This document shows, one piece after another, positions 55,288-64,000 of a DNA stretch of 64,000 nucleotides; positions within the stretch are counted from its first letter, which is position 1; each line of letters begins with the position of its first letter. Below the pieces are notes generated by a model. The model searched no databases and was not told the DNA's origin. It was given only the letters and a program-made list of their open reading frames with translations. The DNA is taken from the NCBI GenBank assembly GCA_020466095.1, contig CM035807.1, forward strand, positions 53,596,752 through 53,660,751, read 5' to 3'. This DNA is from Chlorops oryzae (lineage: Eukaryota > Arthropoda > Insecta > Diptera > Chloropidae). The position numbers were made by a program, and so were the translations under genes.

Positions 55288-55992
55288 ATGCCCTCTCGAC
55301 GCAGCCACCAATACGTCTGTTGGCTTTACGCTAAACATCATCCTCTATCAAGTTGCAGTGTCTTCTTAATAATGAGCATTGGGAAACTACGACGCACGGT
55401 CGAAAATTTACAATATTGTGGCAACTGCCTGGCCCACTCTCATCGCGCCAGGAATTGTCTGAGCCGTCATATATGCACCAAATGTGCAAATAATCATCAT
55501 TCTCTCTTACACGCAACCGACCAGAAGAGCAAGGATGATATGTTATTGCTGCGATGCCTTCTAGCCGCTCCAGAGCCCATAATCTTAATTCCGACGGCAG
55601 TGGTTTTGCTCAAGCTCAATAATCGATACATCCCCATCCGGGCGCTAGTGGATCCATGTAGCGAGCTCAGTCTAATCTCAACGACATTGAGTGATGGTCT
55701 TCATCTTACCCCACGGCTAAATGGAGGTCAAAAGACGTGCTTGATCAACTTCACTCCGGCTCAACTGGAAAATGTCCTTCTCGCTGATGACAAATTCCAT
55801 CTGCGCTCACATTGCGATTATATTTTGGCTGGAGACGTGTATTATAAGTTAATTCGACCCGGATTTCTTCCAAAGGGGAACGGATTGGCCATGGCTCAAA
55901 GTTCTGTGCTGGGCTATTTAATTTCGGGACCAATTACACGGTGCTACAAAAAAAAAAAAATTAAATACACCCGAAGAGTTAACATAGTGTAG
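55288..55992 (+). CDS. extra ORF after integrase: zinc fingers plus protease-like module
   Basis: Open from the ATG at 55288, which directly follows a strong splice-acceptor consensus (pyrimidine-rich TTCTCTTCAACAG ending 55283), to 55992. Residues about 11-80 hold zinc-finger-like blocks: VCWLYAKHHPLSSC, YCGNCLAHSHRARNC and CTKCANNHHSLLH. Then ILIPTAVVLLKLNNRYIPI leads to RALVDPCSELSLIS, an aspartic-protease active-site block with DPC in place of D-S/T-G, and ends GDVYYKLIRPGFLP ... SSVLGYLISGP. This is block-for-block the NC-protease section of the same element (50.9-51.86 kb) in the same order. The active-site change argues against protease activity. The product could be made from a spliced RNA, like env in insect retroviruses, or as a fusion to integrase, since the frame is shared. 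Confidence 0.72.
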   Translation: MPSRRSHQYVCWLYAKHHPLSSCSVFLIMSIGKLRRTVENLQYCGNCLAHSHRARNCLSRHICTKCANNHHSLLHATDQKSKDDMLLLRCLLAAPEPIILIPTAVVLLKLNNRYIPIRALVDPCSELSLISTTLSDGLHLTPRLNGGQKTCLINFTPAQLENVLLADDKFHLRSHCDYILAGDVYYKLIRPGFLPKGNGLAMAQSSVLGYLISGPITRCYKKKKIKYTRRVNIV

Positions 55993-56751
55993 GCTGTTTA
56001 TATGGTCGTATTATTCATAAAAATATTTTTGTTATTGTTGTTGTACCCTCCAAACTTTTTTTATTTACAAAAAACCGTTTTTACAATCTTTCCGCGGTAA
56101 TCTTTCAATATCTCAGTCACCGTTTTAACGATGTTCAATATGTTATATGTTTTGGAAAGAGAATTGTCAGACCTTTCGAATGATGTATAACAATTTATTG
56201 TTTAAACAAATAAAGTGTATGTTTTTATCGCATAAACCTAGAAAAAGTGATTTTTTTCTCAACTTCTTAACTTTAACCATTTTTTGTTACATAATGTTAC
56301 AAGAAAAGGCAATAAAGATAGGTAATATTCTAAAAGAACATTTTTTTACGAACAAATTGGTGTATTGATTTATTGAATTGGAACAAAACTGCGGAAGCTA
56401 CGCTACTTCTTTGCATTCTATAGAGGTGTGAATAGGCTAACGTAATTTGTGGCATACAGTCAAATACGATTTTTCCTAAGCTCTCTTGGCTTCGGTTTTT
56501 TAGAACCTTCTTCTTGTTCCAGCAGCAAAACGATCAACACATTCTATCGGCGATCTTGGACATCGTTCGGTTTTTTTATACATTTTCAAATCCACGCCTC
56601 CTCGCTTCATCGAAGTAGTTTTTTTTGTTGATTTTTTCCAAACAATTGGAATTGTGTAATTGCACACCATCCTATGTACAAGCATTTCTCGGTTACGTTG
56701 TAATAAAATTATTAAGAAGAAGAGAACGCCACGTTTCTTTTTTCGCATATC
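55993..56751 (+). other. BEL 3' region, start of 3' LTR not determined
   Basis: Non-coding. TTGTTGTTGTTGT-like and AT-rich sequence. The 3' LTR must start somewhere here, but the left LTR copy lacks the corresponding part, so the boundary cannot be set by comparison. Confidence 0.5.
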
Positions 56752-56925
56752 ATTCCTCTGCGACTACGACGACGCGGTTCCCACGAACAAAAACCTTCAT
56801 TCCTCTGCGACTCCGACAGCGTTGTCCAAACGAGCCAAAGCCCTCCAGTAGGTAGACCGTTACGCTCCCGATGGACCTAGTATCTAACCGCCTTCTTTTT
56901 TTCCGCCCTTCTTTTGTGCAAGACA

Positions 56926-57259
56926 AAGTAAGTTGAAAAATATATATCTAAATATTATTGTTTACTCCTAAAAGTATGGTATTAAATATGTTGAAATTTA
57001 AAGGCATGAATATATGCTTTAGGCACATCCTAATAGTAAGCAAGAAAACACCTCGCAAGCAATTTGAATTTATACTACATTTTGATACCAGTTTAGAATA
57101 CCCAACTTCAACCCAAACATAGATATGGGCCAAAATTGGCCAAAAAATTTTTAACAAAATTTTTGCATGAAGGCTTACCGATAACTCAAAAAACTATTGA
57201 TGCAGTTGGACTCCCCATGACCGGAATAGGGGGAAACCGTTGTCAGTGGCCTTGTCTTT
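56926..57259. other. no gene recognised
   Basis: Short AT-rich flank between the BEL 3' LTR and the hAT pseudogene. Confidence 0.5.
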
Positions 57260-58950
57260 TTTTCGACTACCACAGTGTTATTCTTAAATTTAAGAAGAGT
57301 TAATTTACATTTTGAAGGAATTAGATTTTCAATAATTACAGAGCGTTTAAAGACTCGTCTGAAAATCTAATTCTTATTTTTTTTACAAAAAGAGCTGTTG
57401 AAGAAAACATTTGTCACTTTCAATAGAAGAAAAACGCATTGTTAATATTACTTCAAAGAAATATTGAGGGTTTGTGGTTTTTTTACCAGATTTTTTTAAA
57501 GAAAATTTGGATGTTATCTTCTTTGGTTCATAGGCTTTATTGATTGCTATGTTGAAAATTTCCTGAAATTGAATATGTGACTAATCATCTTTATCGTAGC
57601 TTGTAACTTCGTCAACTTCATCAATATTCCCGAAAAGACGAAAAAACTAACTTTCAGCATAAGAAATTACAATGTTTTAAATGCGTATAAAAATATGGAA
57701 TTATCTTAACCTATGTTAATAAAATTTGAATCTGTTAAGTATTGTATAAGTGAACAAAATTTTTTGTGTCTGTGTTCTTCGATTCGATTGATAAGGGCTT
57801 CGAACATGACTTGACCCAAAGAAGTAGAAAATGATTAAATTTTTTCACAAGGAGCAAAAACAATAGCGTCAGCAGCAAGTACATTTGTATCTCTACGACA
57901 AAGAGCTTCCAAAGCTCTTTTTATTGGCTGTAAAATATTCTTTAAATTCGTCTTTTAGAGCTTTCTAATAGAATTTTCTAATAGTAAGAACTCATGGCTT
58001 AACGGAACCATTGAGTTCCATCGCGTTATAATGTCGAGATCGAGAGATATTTCTTTCATATGTTCATATAAATGGACTTCTTTTAAATAGTTTTATCATT
58101 CTACGGGTTTGAGCCAAAATTTTTTTGTAATTTTCTTGTTTAAAAGAAATTTCAGAGTTCTAGTTGCTGTTGTCAACATTTTCGCACACACTTCCACAGT
58201 CATCGTCATTACCGTCGCTATTGCTTGTTTCAGAATCCCTTCGGGGAACTGCGACAAGTTTTTTTTTATAGAAAACATTTTATACTGCTAAATTAAGTCC
58301 GTGACTAAGATAAATTACACCCTCAATGGGACTTTCACTCACAAGCTTGTTCATCACGTTGGGACCGTCAGTAACTGTGGATACAAAATGATTTTAAATT
58401 TTATTCCATACTCTTTCGGAAGATTCGCCATTTAATTCCTGATTTTATCTGCTTTACTCTTACCAGGAATATTAACTATTCCATTTCAAGAAATTGCTTG
58501 TATCTCGAAGCAGGCAAATATTAAAAACCTCATATCTATCAAGCTAGCACTACCACTTTGAAATTTTCAATTCAAAATTTACCATATAATTTGTTGCTAA
58601 TTTGATGTTAATTTGTTGTACAAAAAAATATTTTGTAACTCGTCGGTTTTTAAAAACAATCAAGTTAGCACTTCCACCCTCAAAATAGCATTAAATGGGC
58701 TTGGAATTGAAAAATTAGTGGCGCAGAATTTGTTGCTATTTTGTTACTGCACAATAGTGAAAAGGACTGTAATGGTTGCGCCCCTATTTAAATTAGCAGC
58801 CCACCCTCAAATAGTATATAAGTAGCTATTTCCCGCATTACCACATAGTGAAAGACTATAAAAAAATTTTTTATTAACAAAATATGACTGAACACATTTG
58901 TAGCTTAACGATTTTAGCGAGATTCTGCAAGAAAAATAACTTTGGCGCCC

Positions 58951-59256
58951 CTATTTAAATAAGGAGCCCACCCTCAAATCCGAAGGAAAGACTAATTGTA
59001 GATACAAAAAAACGGATACCATTTTCGTGATTAGCTGGTTTCGTTGACTATTGAGAACCGGACGTCCAGAGAAGGCGACCAACATCTTGCGGCCATTATG
59101 TAGGGGTGTCATGCCGAAATCGTAGAAAAGTGGATTTGCTTGAAAAATCGGAAAATATGAGGAAACGTTTAGTTTGTCCAGCAGATTTAAATTTTTAAGC
59201 ACTAAATAGAAAAAAAAAATAAAATAAAAACGAAAATATAAAAATAAAAAATACAA
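58951..59256 (-). CDS. unrecognised open frame in the spacer of the long-TIR element
   Basis: About 101 codons, of which the middle looks coding: KLNVSSYFPIFQANPLFYDF, GMTPLHNGRKMLVAFSGRPV and LNSQRNQLITKM. The ends run into AT-rich or arm sequence and are not informative. It may be captured host or transposon coding sequence. I cannot name it. Confidence 0.35.
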   Translation of the reverse strand: MYFLFLYFRFYFIFFFYLVLKNLNLLDKLNVSSYFPIFQANPLFYDFGMTPLHNGRKMLVAFSGRPVLNSQRNQLITKMVSVFLYLQLVFPSDLRVGSLFK

Positions 59257-59426
59257 ATGCGAACATAAAACAAAATTTTGCTATAGTCTTTTTACATGTC
59301 GTAATGCGGAATATAGCTAAATCTGAGGGTGGGATCCAAATTGAAATAGGGGCGCCAAAATTATTTTGCTTGCAGAATCTCGCTAAAGTTGTTGAGCTAC
59401 AAACGTTTTCAGTCATAGTTTGTTAA

Positions 59427-60143
59427 GGGGACCTTCTGGTCTAGAAGTTTTTGAAAATTGATTTTTTTTATATATATTTCGAAAGAATAGACTTTTAAGA
59501 ATATGCTGGCAAAGTTTCGTGAAGATATTGACAATATTTTCTTTGCTACAGCCGTTTTAGTAGGTAGAGACAGCACGCAGCGCGCTTGATCAAAGCAACT
59601 TTGAACGCGTTTATCTCAAACCCACTTTTTTTGACCTGGTGTGAATGCAAACAAAAAACCATCGAACCGATTTGTCTGGAATTTTTATATATTATTTATA
59701 GCATCAATGGCTATGGCCCGACCTAGAATCGAATTTTTATTTGAGGAACTTCATATTTTTTCATCAAATAAATGGTCAAAAAAAGGGGAGTTTTTGATTG
59801 TTGAAATAAAAACTGGCGCCATTTTGTCAATTTAAAAAAATTTTTTTTTTATTTTAGTTTCTGCCATAGCCGCATTCATTCTGATTAATAAAATATTTTT
59901 GTTTTTTTTTCCGATTACCAGAACTGCCAAAATCTTTCACACCACGGAGGTACTTTTTCAAAGAGGGTCCACTTCAACGCCATTTTTAAAATACAAAAAA
60001 AAAAATTACAACAATTTTTATTTTTTATCATTAAAGAATATAATAAGCCTGCATACTTAGAAAATCGTTTTTTATTTGGCTTAATACCAAAAAAAGATCA
60101 TGAAAATACCCTAAATTTTCGTGCTCTAGACCAGAAGGTCCCC
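59427..60143. mobile_element. 717-bp MITE, TSD TTAA
   Basis: Ends read GGGGACCTTCTGGTCTAGA inwards on both sides; TTAA flanks both (59423-59426, 60144-60147). The uninterrupted left arm near 58880 (TTAACAAAATATGACTGA on the plus strand) shows the empty context. TTAA targets are used by piggyBac and Kolobok elements; which one cannot be told without transposase. Confidence 0.9.
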
Positions 60144-60960
60144 TTAATAACAAATTTTTAATAGTCTTTTTCTATGGTAATGCGGAGAATAGCTATGTCG
60201 GATTTGGGGGTGGGCTCCTAATTAAAATAAGGGCGCAAAAATTACTTTTTTTTGCACTATGGTGCAGCAACAAAATACCGACAAATTCTGGGCCATAAAT
60301 TTTTCAATTCCACGCCCATTTAAAACTATTTTGAGGGTGGTAGTGCTAACTTGACTGTCAAGGTAGCATTACCAGGGGTTATTTTTAAAAACCGAAGAGC
60401 TACAAATTTTTTTTTCTACAACAAATTTACAACAAATTAGCAGCAAATTTTAAGCTAGTTTTGAATTTAAAACTTCAAAGTGGTAGTGCTAACTTGATAG
60501 ACATAAATACCTCCTGTTTTTAATGCTGGTCCATTCAACCATAACCAAACAAAATCTCTGTAAGTGCTCCAATTGGTCCTTAATTTTCTGTTCCACTCTT
60601 TGTTTCCCTTGTAAAAACTTTTGAGCAATCAATTTTTGCACATCTTTTTCGGATTTAGGTAGATGAAAACCACGATAACCTATTTATTCTTTTATACAGG
60701 TACTTCTTGCTACTGTTCTTATAGATAAGCCATCAACTGTTGCCAGCTGAGACTCTATAGCACTCAAATCTTTTTCCTTCGTTTCATATTTTTCCAGGGT
60801 TGTTTGTATTTTTCTCAATTTTTCCGGTAGCTTGTCTTCACTTTCCACATTTTCAAACTGTGTTGGATGAATATTATTTAAACGTCGCAATATCCCGCTC
60901 GTGGTTTTCCCCTTGCATGAAATTGATTTAGTACAGAGATTGCGCGCCGTTGAATCCATT

Positions 60961-63396
60961 CATTGCTTTTAAAATAAGACCCAAGGTCTCCATTCTATAA
61001 TATATATATTTATATTTTGGCATACCAATATCAAAATTATTAAGATGCAATATAGAAACTTCAATGCGCATTACAAGTGTTTCCCAAAATGCAATTATTA
61101 TTTTGCAGAAGATACAAAACTTTTTAAAGGAAAACAAGTTTTTAAAACAGATAATCAAAACTGTTTTTTTAATAAATGTTGCAAGCTTATTTTGGCCAGA
61201 TTGCGGAAATTTTTATTCAGCGCGTAGCCTGGGAAATCCCGGAAAGGGAATTTCCGAATCAAAATCATAAGGCCGATGGAAAAACATTAAAATTTGAACA
61301 AACGTGTTTTTTTTCTATTGTTTTTTTTAAACATTTGTTTTTTGTGAAGCTTTCTCTGCTCTCTTAAAATTTTCGAACATTTGCATTCTTAAAACTAATG
61401 ACTGCTTCAATGGGGCCAAAAGCAAGATATAATTGATTTGATAACTACGAAAATTTAAGCGAAAGTTAAGAATTTACAAACCGGCATGGTAACTACCGCC
61501 CTAAGAAAAAAGATCTAGATATTTAAGAATATTTAAGGATCTTGATTTTAAGAGTGAATACTTGATTCTAGAACAAAAGTCTAGAAAATCATTGTCGCAA
61601 TTTTATAATTAAGAAAAAACTCTATTACTACGTTTAAGCGTCAGTTATACGCAAAAAACAATAATTCGCAAATAGTTAACTCACTTTTTATACGGCAGTC
61701 TAAATACGCACAAAGCGCAACTTTTTTAGTGCTGCCTGACTAAAAAATACAATTGCGTGGCAACATATGCATTTGTCGGAAGCCTATGTTTTGCATGGGC
61801 TAGTTCTACCCATGAATCGTCAATCGTCAAAAATAAGTGGCAGCACCGTGAGCTTTATTTGCAAATAGTTTCGTTATTAACGACTTATTTTCGCAACTAA
61901 CTTATACAAAAATAAGAATTCAACTCTGCGTTTATGTGGGGAAATTTGCTATTTGTAATATTTTTATTTGCAAATAAGGCATATGCATTAACGTAGTATA
62001 TGGGTCATTCCATTATCTCGGGTGCAACATTTATGTTACACGTATGTTTTAGTTTCATGTAATTAAAAAAAAAAACATTTTTAATGAAATTAGTGTTCAA
62101 AAGACTACATCTTAATATTTTCGTTGTATATTAGTTCACATGTATTTTAAAATAATACTATTAAAGCCTTGACAATGATTTAAACTGCCATCGCGGGTGC
62201 AACAAATTTGGCCGTATGTTTCTATATCAGAGGCAAAAAACGCATAAATCTGATAATTGTGACACATTTAATGTGTTATGGCTTAATATTTTGTTAGATG
62301 TATATTTAACAAACTACAGGAAATGAAAAATGTTAACAAGAGAAAAACAAAGAAAGAGTTATTCAAATTTATATTAATCGAGGGTGCAACATCAAATTAT
62401 CGCGGGTGCAACCAGTCTTTTTTTTGCTGGTTTTGCAGAGCAATTGTACAAGGACGTACAAACCTTCGCAAAAATATCTTTTTAAAACAGCAATTTTGAC
62501 AGTAGGAGTTTCAGGACATGCTCGTCGTCATTATTTTGAAGCTTGAAAAGACGTTGATGGAGTTTCGTCATTTATAAATTCAGTATCTGAATTACTGTTA
62601 AGATCGAAAACACTCCATCACTTTTTAAGGGGTAATAAAGATTTTCTCTGATCCGAAACTGAAGGCACAGATATATCAGAATGCGGAGTTTCTTTTCGCA
62701 TTTTGAGATTTTATAGAGGTTCCAAGTCGGCATCACTCCAACCACTTTCTGTATTAGTGGTGCTTTTTCGCGACTTCAAAACCAATTTGCATTTAAAAGG
62801 AGACCGTGAGGTGCGCACCACGGAAATTCTATGAGCCTGTTCAAATTGGAAGAAATGTTTTGATTGAATGCTTGGTATATGTTTCAGCCCTTTCATTGTT
62901 CATCCAACATGGCTATCTTTCGATTAATTTCTATTTTTGCCACACACCGAATAATATGACCTCATAAAATCCAAAAGATTTCTTCTTGAGTCATTTTTAG
63001 AGCAAGGGGTAAGAAAGGGAATGAAAACGAAGTAATTTTTAAAAAGAAATATATTTAAATTTTATATGAAAATCTTATTAAAAATATTTAAATAGGTTTC
63101 TTCTTAATGTAAATGTATGAGATTTTCATATAAAATACATATAATTCTCGAGCCTACATAATAATTTAAGAGGAAAACTTCTTAATTTCATTAGGTCTCT
63201 TGTATCATATCTTTTTAAAAATATTTAAAAAGATTTCTTCTTAATTTTAGTAGTTGTCCTCTTAAAAATATTTAAAAAGGTTTCATCTTATTTTCTCATA
63301 CACTTCATATAAAATACATATAGTTCTAATATAATACTAAATAATACTAAAATTAATAAAATTTCTTGTCTAAAAACAAAAAAAAATATTTCGATT
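60961..63396. other. no gene; AT-rich DNA with short dispersed repeats
   Basis: GGGTGCAAC preceded by CGCG, CGAG or CTCG occurs near 62018, 62193, 62380 and 62401. TTAAAAATATTTAAA followed by GG/GATTTCTTCTTA recurs near 63075, 63213 and 63262, with CATATAAAATACATATA nearby twice. Open frames (61045-61367, 62711-62896) lack known motifs. Confidence 0.5.
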
Positions 63397-63470
63397 CGGC
63401 AGGATTCAAACCCGGGCCATTCAGATTTCTATCCGAGCTCGCTAACCAATATGCCATGTCGAGTTAAACC
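63394..63470 (-). ncRNA. tRNA-like pol III unit (tRNA pseudogene or SINE head)
   Basis: Minus strand has an A-box TGGCATATTGG (63456-63446) and a B-box GGTTTGAATCC (63412-63402), each one base or so from consensus, with tRNA-like spacing. A run of nine T follows within 15 bases, a pol III terminator. The T-stem pairs at four of five positions but the acceptor stem does not pair, so it is not a working tRNA. Confidence 0.45.
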
Positions 63471-64000
63471 AGAACTGAAGGAAATATCTCATTTAAGTTC
63501 AAACGAAAATATGCAAAACAATTCTCATTCCTAAAAAACAAAATTTTGTTTGACTTTAATATTAGTGAGACTCATGCAGGGTCGCAAATTTTGCGAAATG
63601 GGAAACTTTGCGAAATGGGAAATGAACTGTCAAAATTTGTATGGAAGAAATTTTACGAAGCGTGACAAACTTTCCCATTGGTTTTCGCTTCGCAAAACGT
63701 CGTAAGTTATTTCGCATAATAATCTGGGCGGGCATACACGGCCCATCGCGTTTGACAAGCCTAGGACGTAATGTAAAAATAGGTTTAAGCCTTCATTTGT
63801 CGAAGAAAAAAACAGTTTGAACATAAATAAACTTTAATTTATCGAAAAAAAATCAAATTTATCAAATTAAGAATAGTTTTTCATTATATCATAATTCAAT
63901 TGCCAATAATTCAACCTTGCCGTCAGGCATGTTTTACGATGTGAGAGAGCCTTATCGTGAAGCAGCTGATTGATTTTTGGCAAACATGTCGAACATTCGA
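63471..64000. other. no gene; short direct repeat
   Basis: TTTGCGAAATGGGAAA occurs twice in a row near 63590-63622, with a partly inverted CGCTTCGCAAAAC at 63686. Otherwise AT-rich with no recognisable coding region. Confidence 0.5.

Larger units (their letters stand above)
48312..56925 (+). mobile_element. BEL/Pao LTR retrotransposon with extra 3' ORF
   Basis: The segment from TTCCTCTGCGACTACG to TTTGTGCAAGACA occurs at 48312-48484 and again at about 56752-56925, giving partial LTRs. After the left one lie a TTT spacer and a tRNA-Tyr primer site. Then come gag, protease, RT, RNase H and integrase in BEL/Pao order, and a further ORF. The left LTR is cut off at 48312: upstream sequences of the two LTR copies do not match. 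Several stops and frameshifts make pol inactive. A 412-bp inverted-repeat insert sits in the leader (49344-49755). Confidence 0.88.
58530..60503. mobile_element. long-TIR (foldback-like) element in the hAT gene, imperfect 8-bp TSD
   Basis: Arms at about 58530-58980 and about 59300-60503 (the latter interrupted) are inverted; outer ends share TCTATCAAG(C/T)TAGCAC and ACCACTTTGAA. Flanks are TAAAAACC (58522-58529) and TAAATACC (60504-60511), 7 of 8 identical. Inside the arms GCACTACCAC, GGCGCCCCTATTT and GAGCCCACCCTCAAAT recur in both orientations. The spacer 58985-59290 holds an open minus-strand frame. No transposase seen. Confidence 0.8.
57260..60960 (-). pseudogene. hAT transposase with BED-type finger, decayed and split
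   Basis: Minus strand, 5' part: 60960-60684 has SISCKGKTTSGILRRLNNIH (BED zinc-finger-like) and an acidic helical linker. 60670-60525 has GFHLPKSEKDVQKLIAQKFL and RFCLVMVEWTSIKN, the DEWTS block of hAT transposases. The long-TIR element (58530-60503) follows. The 3' part resumes with NICLL, then TDGPNVMNKL and LSHGLNLAV (58390-58270), DIITRWNSMVPLSHEFLLLE near 58040, PIKRALEALCRRDTNVLAAD near 57920 and a hATC-like FSDESLNALC near 57340. Removing the insert with one duplication restores RRYLNIC. Many stops; inactive. Confidence 0.78.

Noticed and set aside
55993..56751. env-like glycoprotein in the BEL element
   Set aside because: The extra ORF has no signal peptide, membrane span or furin site that I can see; its motifs match the NC-protease section instead.
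58096..58291. Overlapping 60-codon frames on both strands
   Set aside because: Both lie in the decayed hAT transposase; the true coding signal is in another minus frame (TDGPNVMNKL, LSHGLNLAV).
1..64000. CRISPR arrays, bacterial operons, rRNA genes
   Set aside because: No direct-repeat/spacer pattern, no Shine-Dalgarno-led gene clusters and no rRNA sequence; gene content is that of an animal genome.

Overview
This 64 kb window is nuclear DNA from a higher fly (Diptera, most likely Cyclorrhapha); I cannot fix the species. The evidence is one recognisable host exon and a dense set of fly-type transposable elements. The exon lies on the minus strand at 17579-18012. It encodes the TN (tinman) motif of the NK2.1 homeobox gene scarecrow (scro, Nkx2-1 orthologue) and has a good splice acceptor and donor. 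The window therefore probably sits inside or beside the long scro locus. No homeodomain exon was found. Almost everything else is transposon sequence or AT-rich DNA without recognisable genes.

Layout. 1-5130: AT-rich, small repeats, a possible decayed hAT end. 5135-10860: a complete LTR retrotransposon on the minus strand with 4-bp target duplication AACT, tRNA-Lys-like primer site and polypurine tract. It encodes only a SAP-domain Gag plus an unrecognised 225-codon ORF and has no pol; its LTRs are built of three minisatellite arrays. 11100-12884: a long-TIR DNA element with a 253-codon ORF broken by one stop; its right TIR holds a 346-bp insert with a hammerhead-ribozyme-like motif. 13.4-15.3 kb: decayed BEL/Pao (-). 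15.4-16.0 kb: 5'-truncated LINE (-). 17.6-18.0 kb: scro exon. 19572-27360: Ty3/gypsy element (+) with 5' LTR, decayed gag-pol, no 3' LTR, interrupted by a 633-bp MITE and a 771-bp solo LTR. 27.4-29.7 kb: Copia remnant (-) split by a Helentron-like repeat. 31.7-32.2 kb: second Copia remnant. 33911-34470: MITE. 34.5-35.1 kb: LINE 3' end. 35654-36870: mariner (irritans/Himar1 type) with a broken transposase. 37078-39079: 2-kb foldback element with 669-bp arms. 39.1-41.8 kb: inverted pair of Helentron-like repeats. 43839-45056: hAT-type element (8-bp TSD) containing LINE reverse-transcriptase sequence. 46.3-47.05 kb: another Helentron-like copy. 47342-47860: MITE. 48312-56925: BEL/Pao element (+) with an extra NC-protease-like module after integrase. 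57.26-60.96 kb: decayed hAT transposase (-) split by a long-TIR element that itself holds a TTAA-flanked MITE. 61-64 kb: AT-rich DNA with short repeats and a pol-III tRNA-like unit.

Many nested insertions could be proved from the sequence itself: removing the insert and one target duplication restores the host element's frame or matches an uninterrupted copy elsewhere in the window. The strongest candidates for something undescribed are the Gag-plus-ORF2 minisatellite-LTR element, the hammerhead-bearing insert, the duplicated NC-protease ORF of the BEL element, and the hAT element carrying reverse-transcriptase sequence. All family names come from reading motifs by eye; no database search was run.
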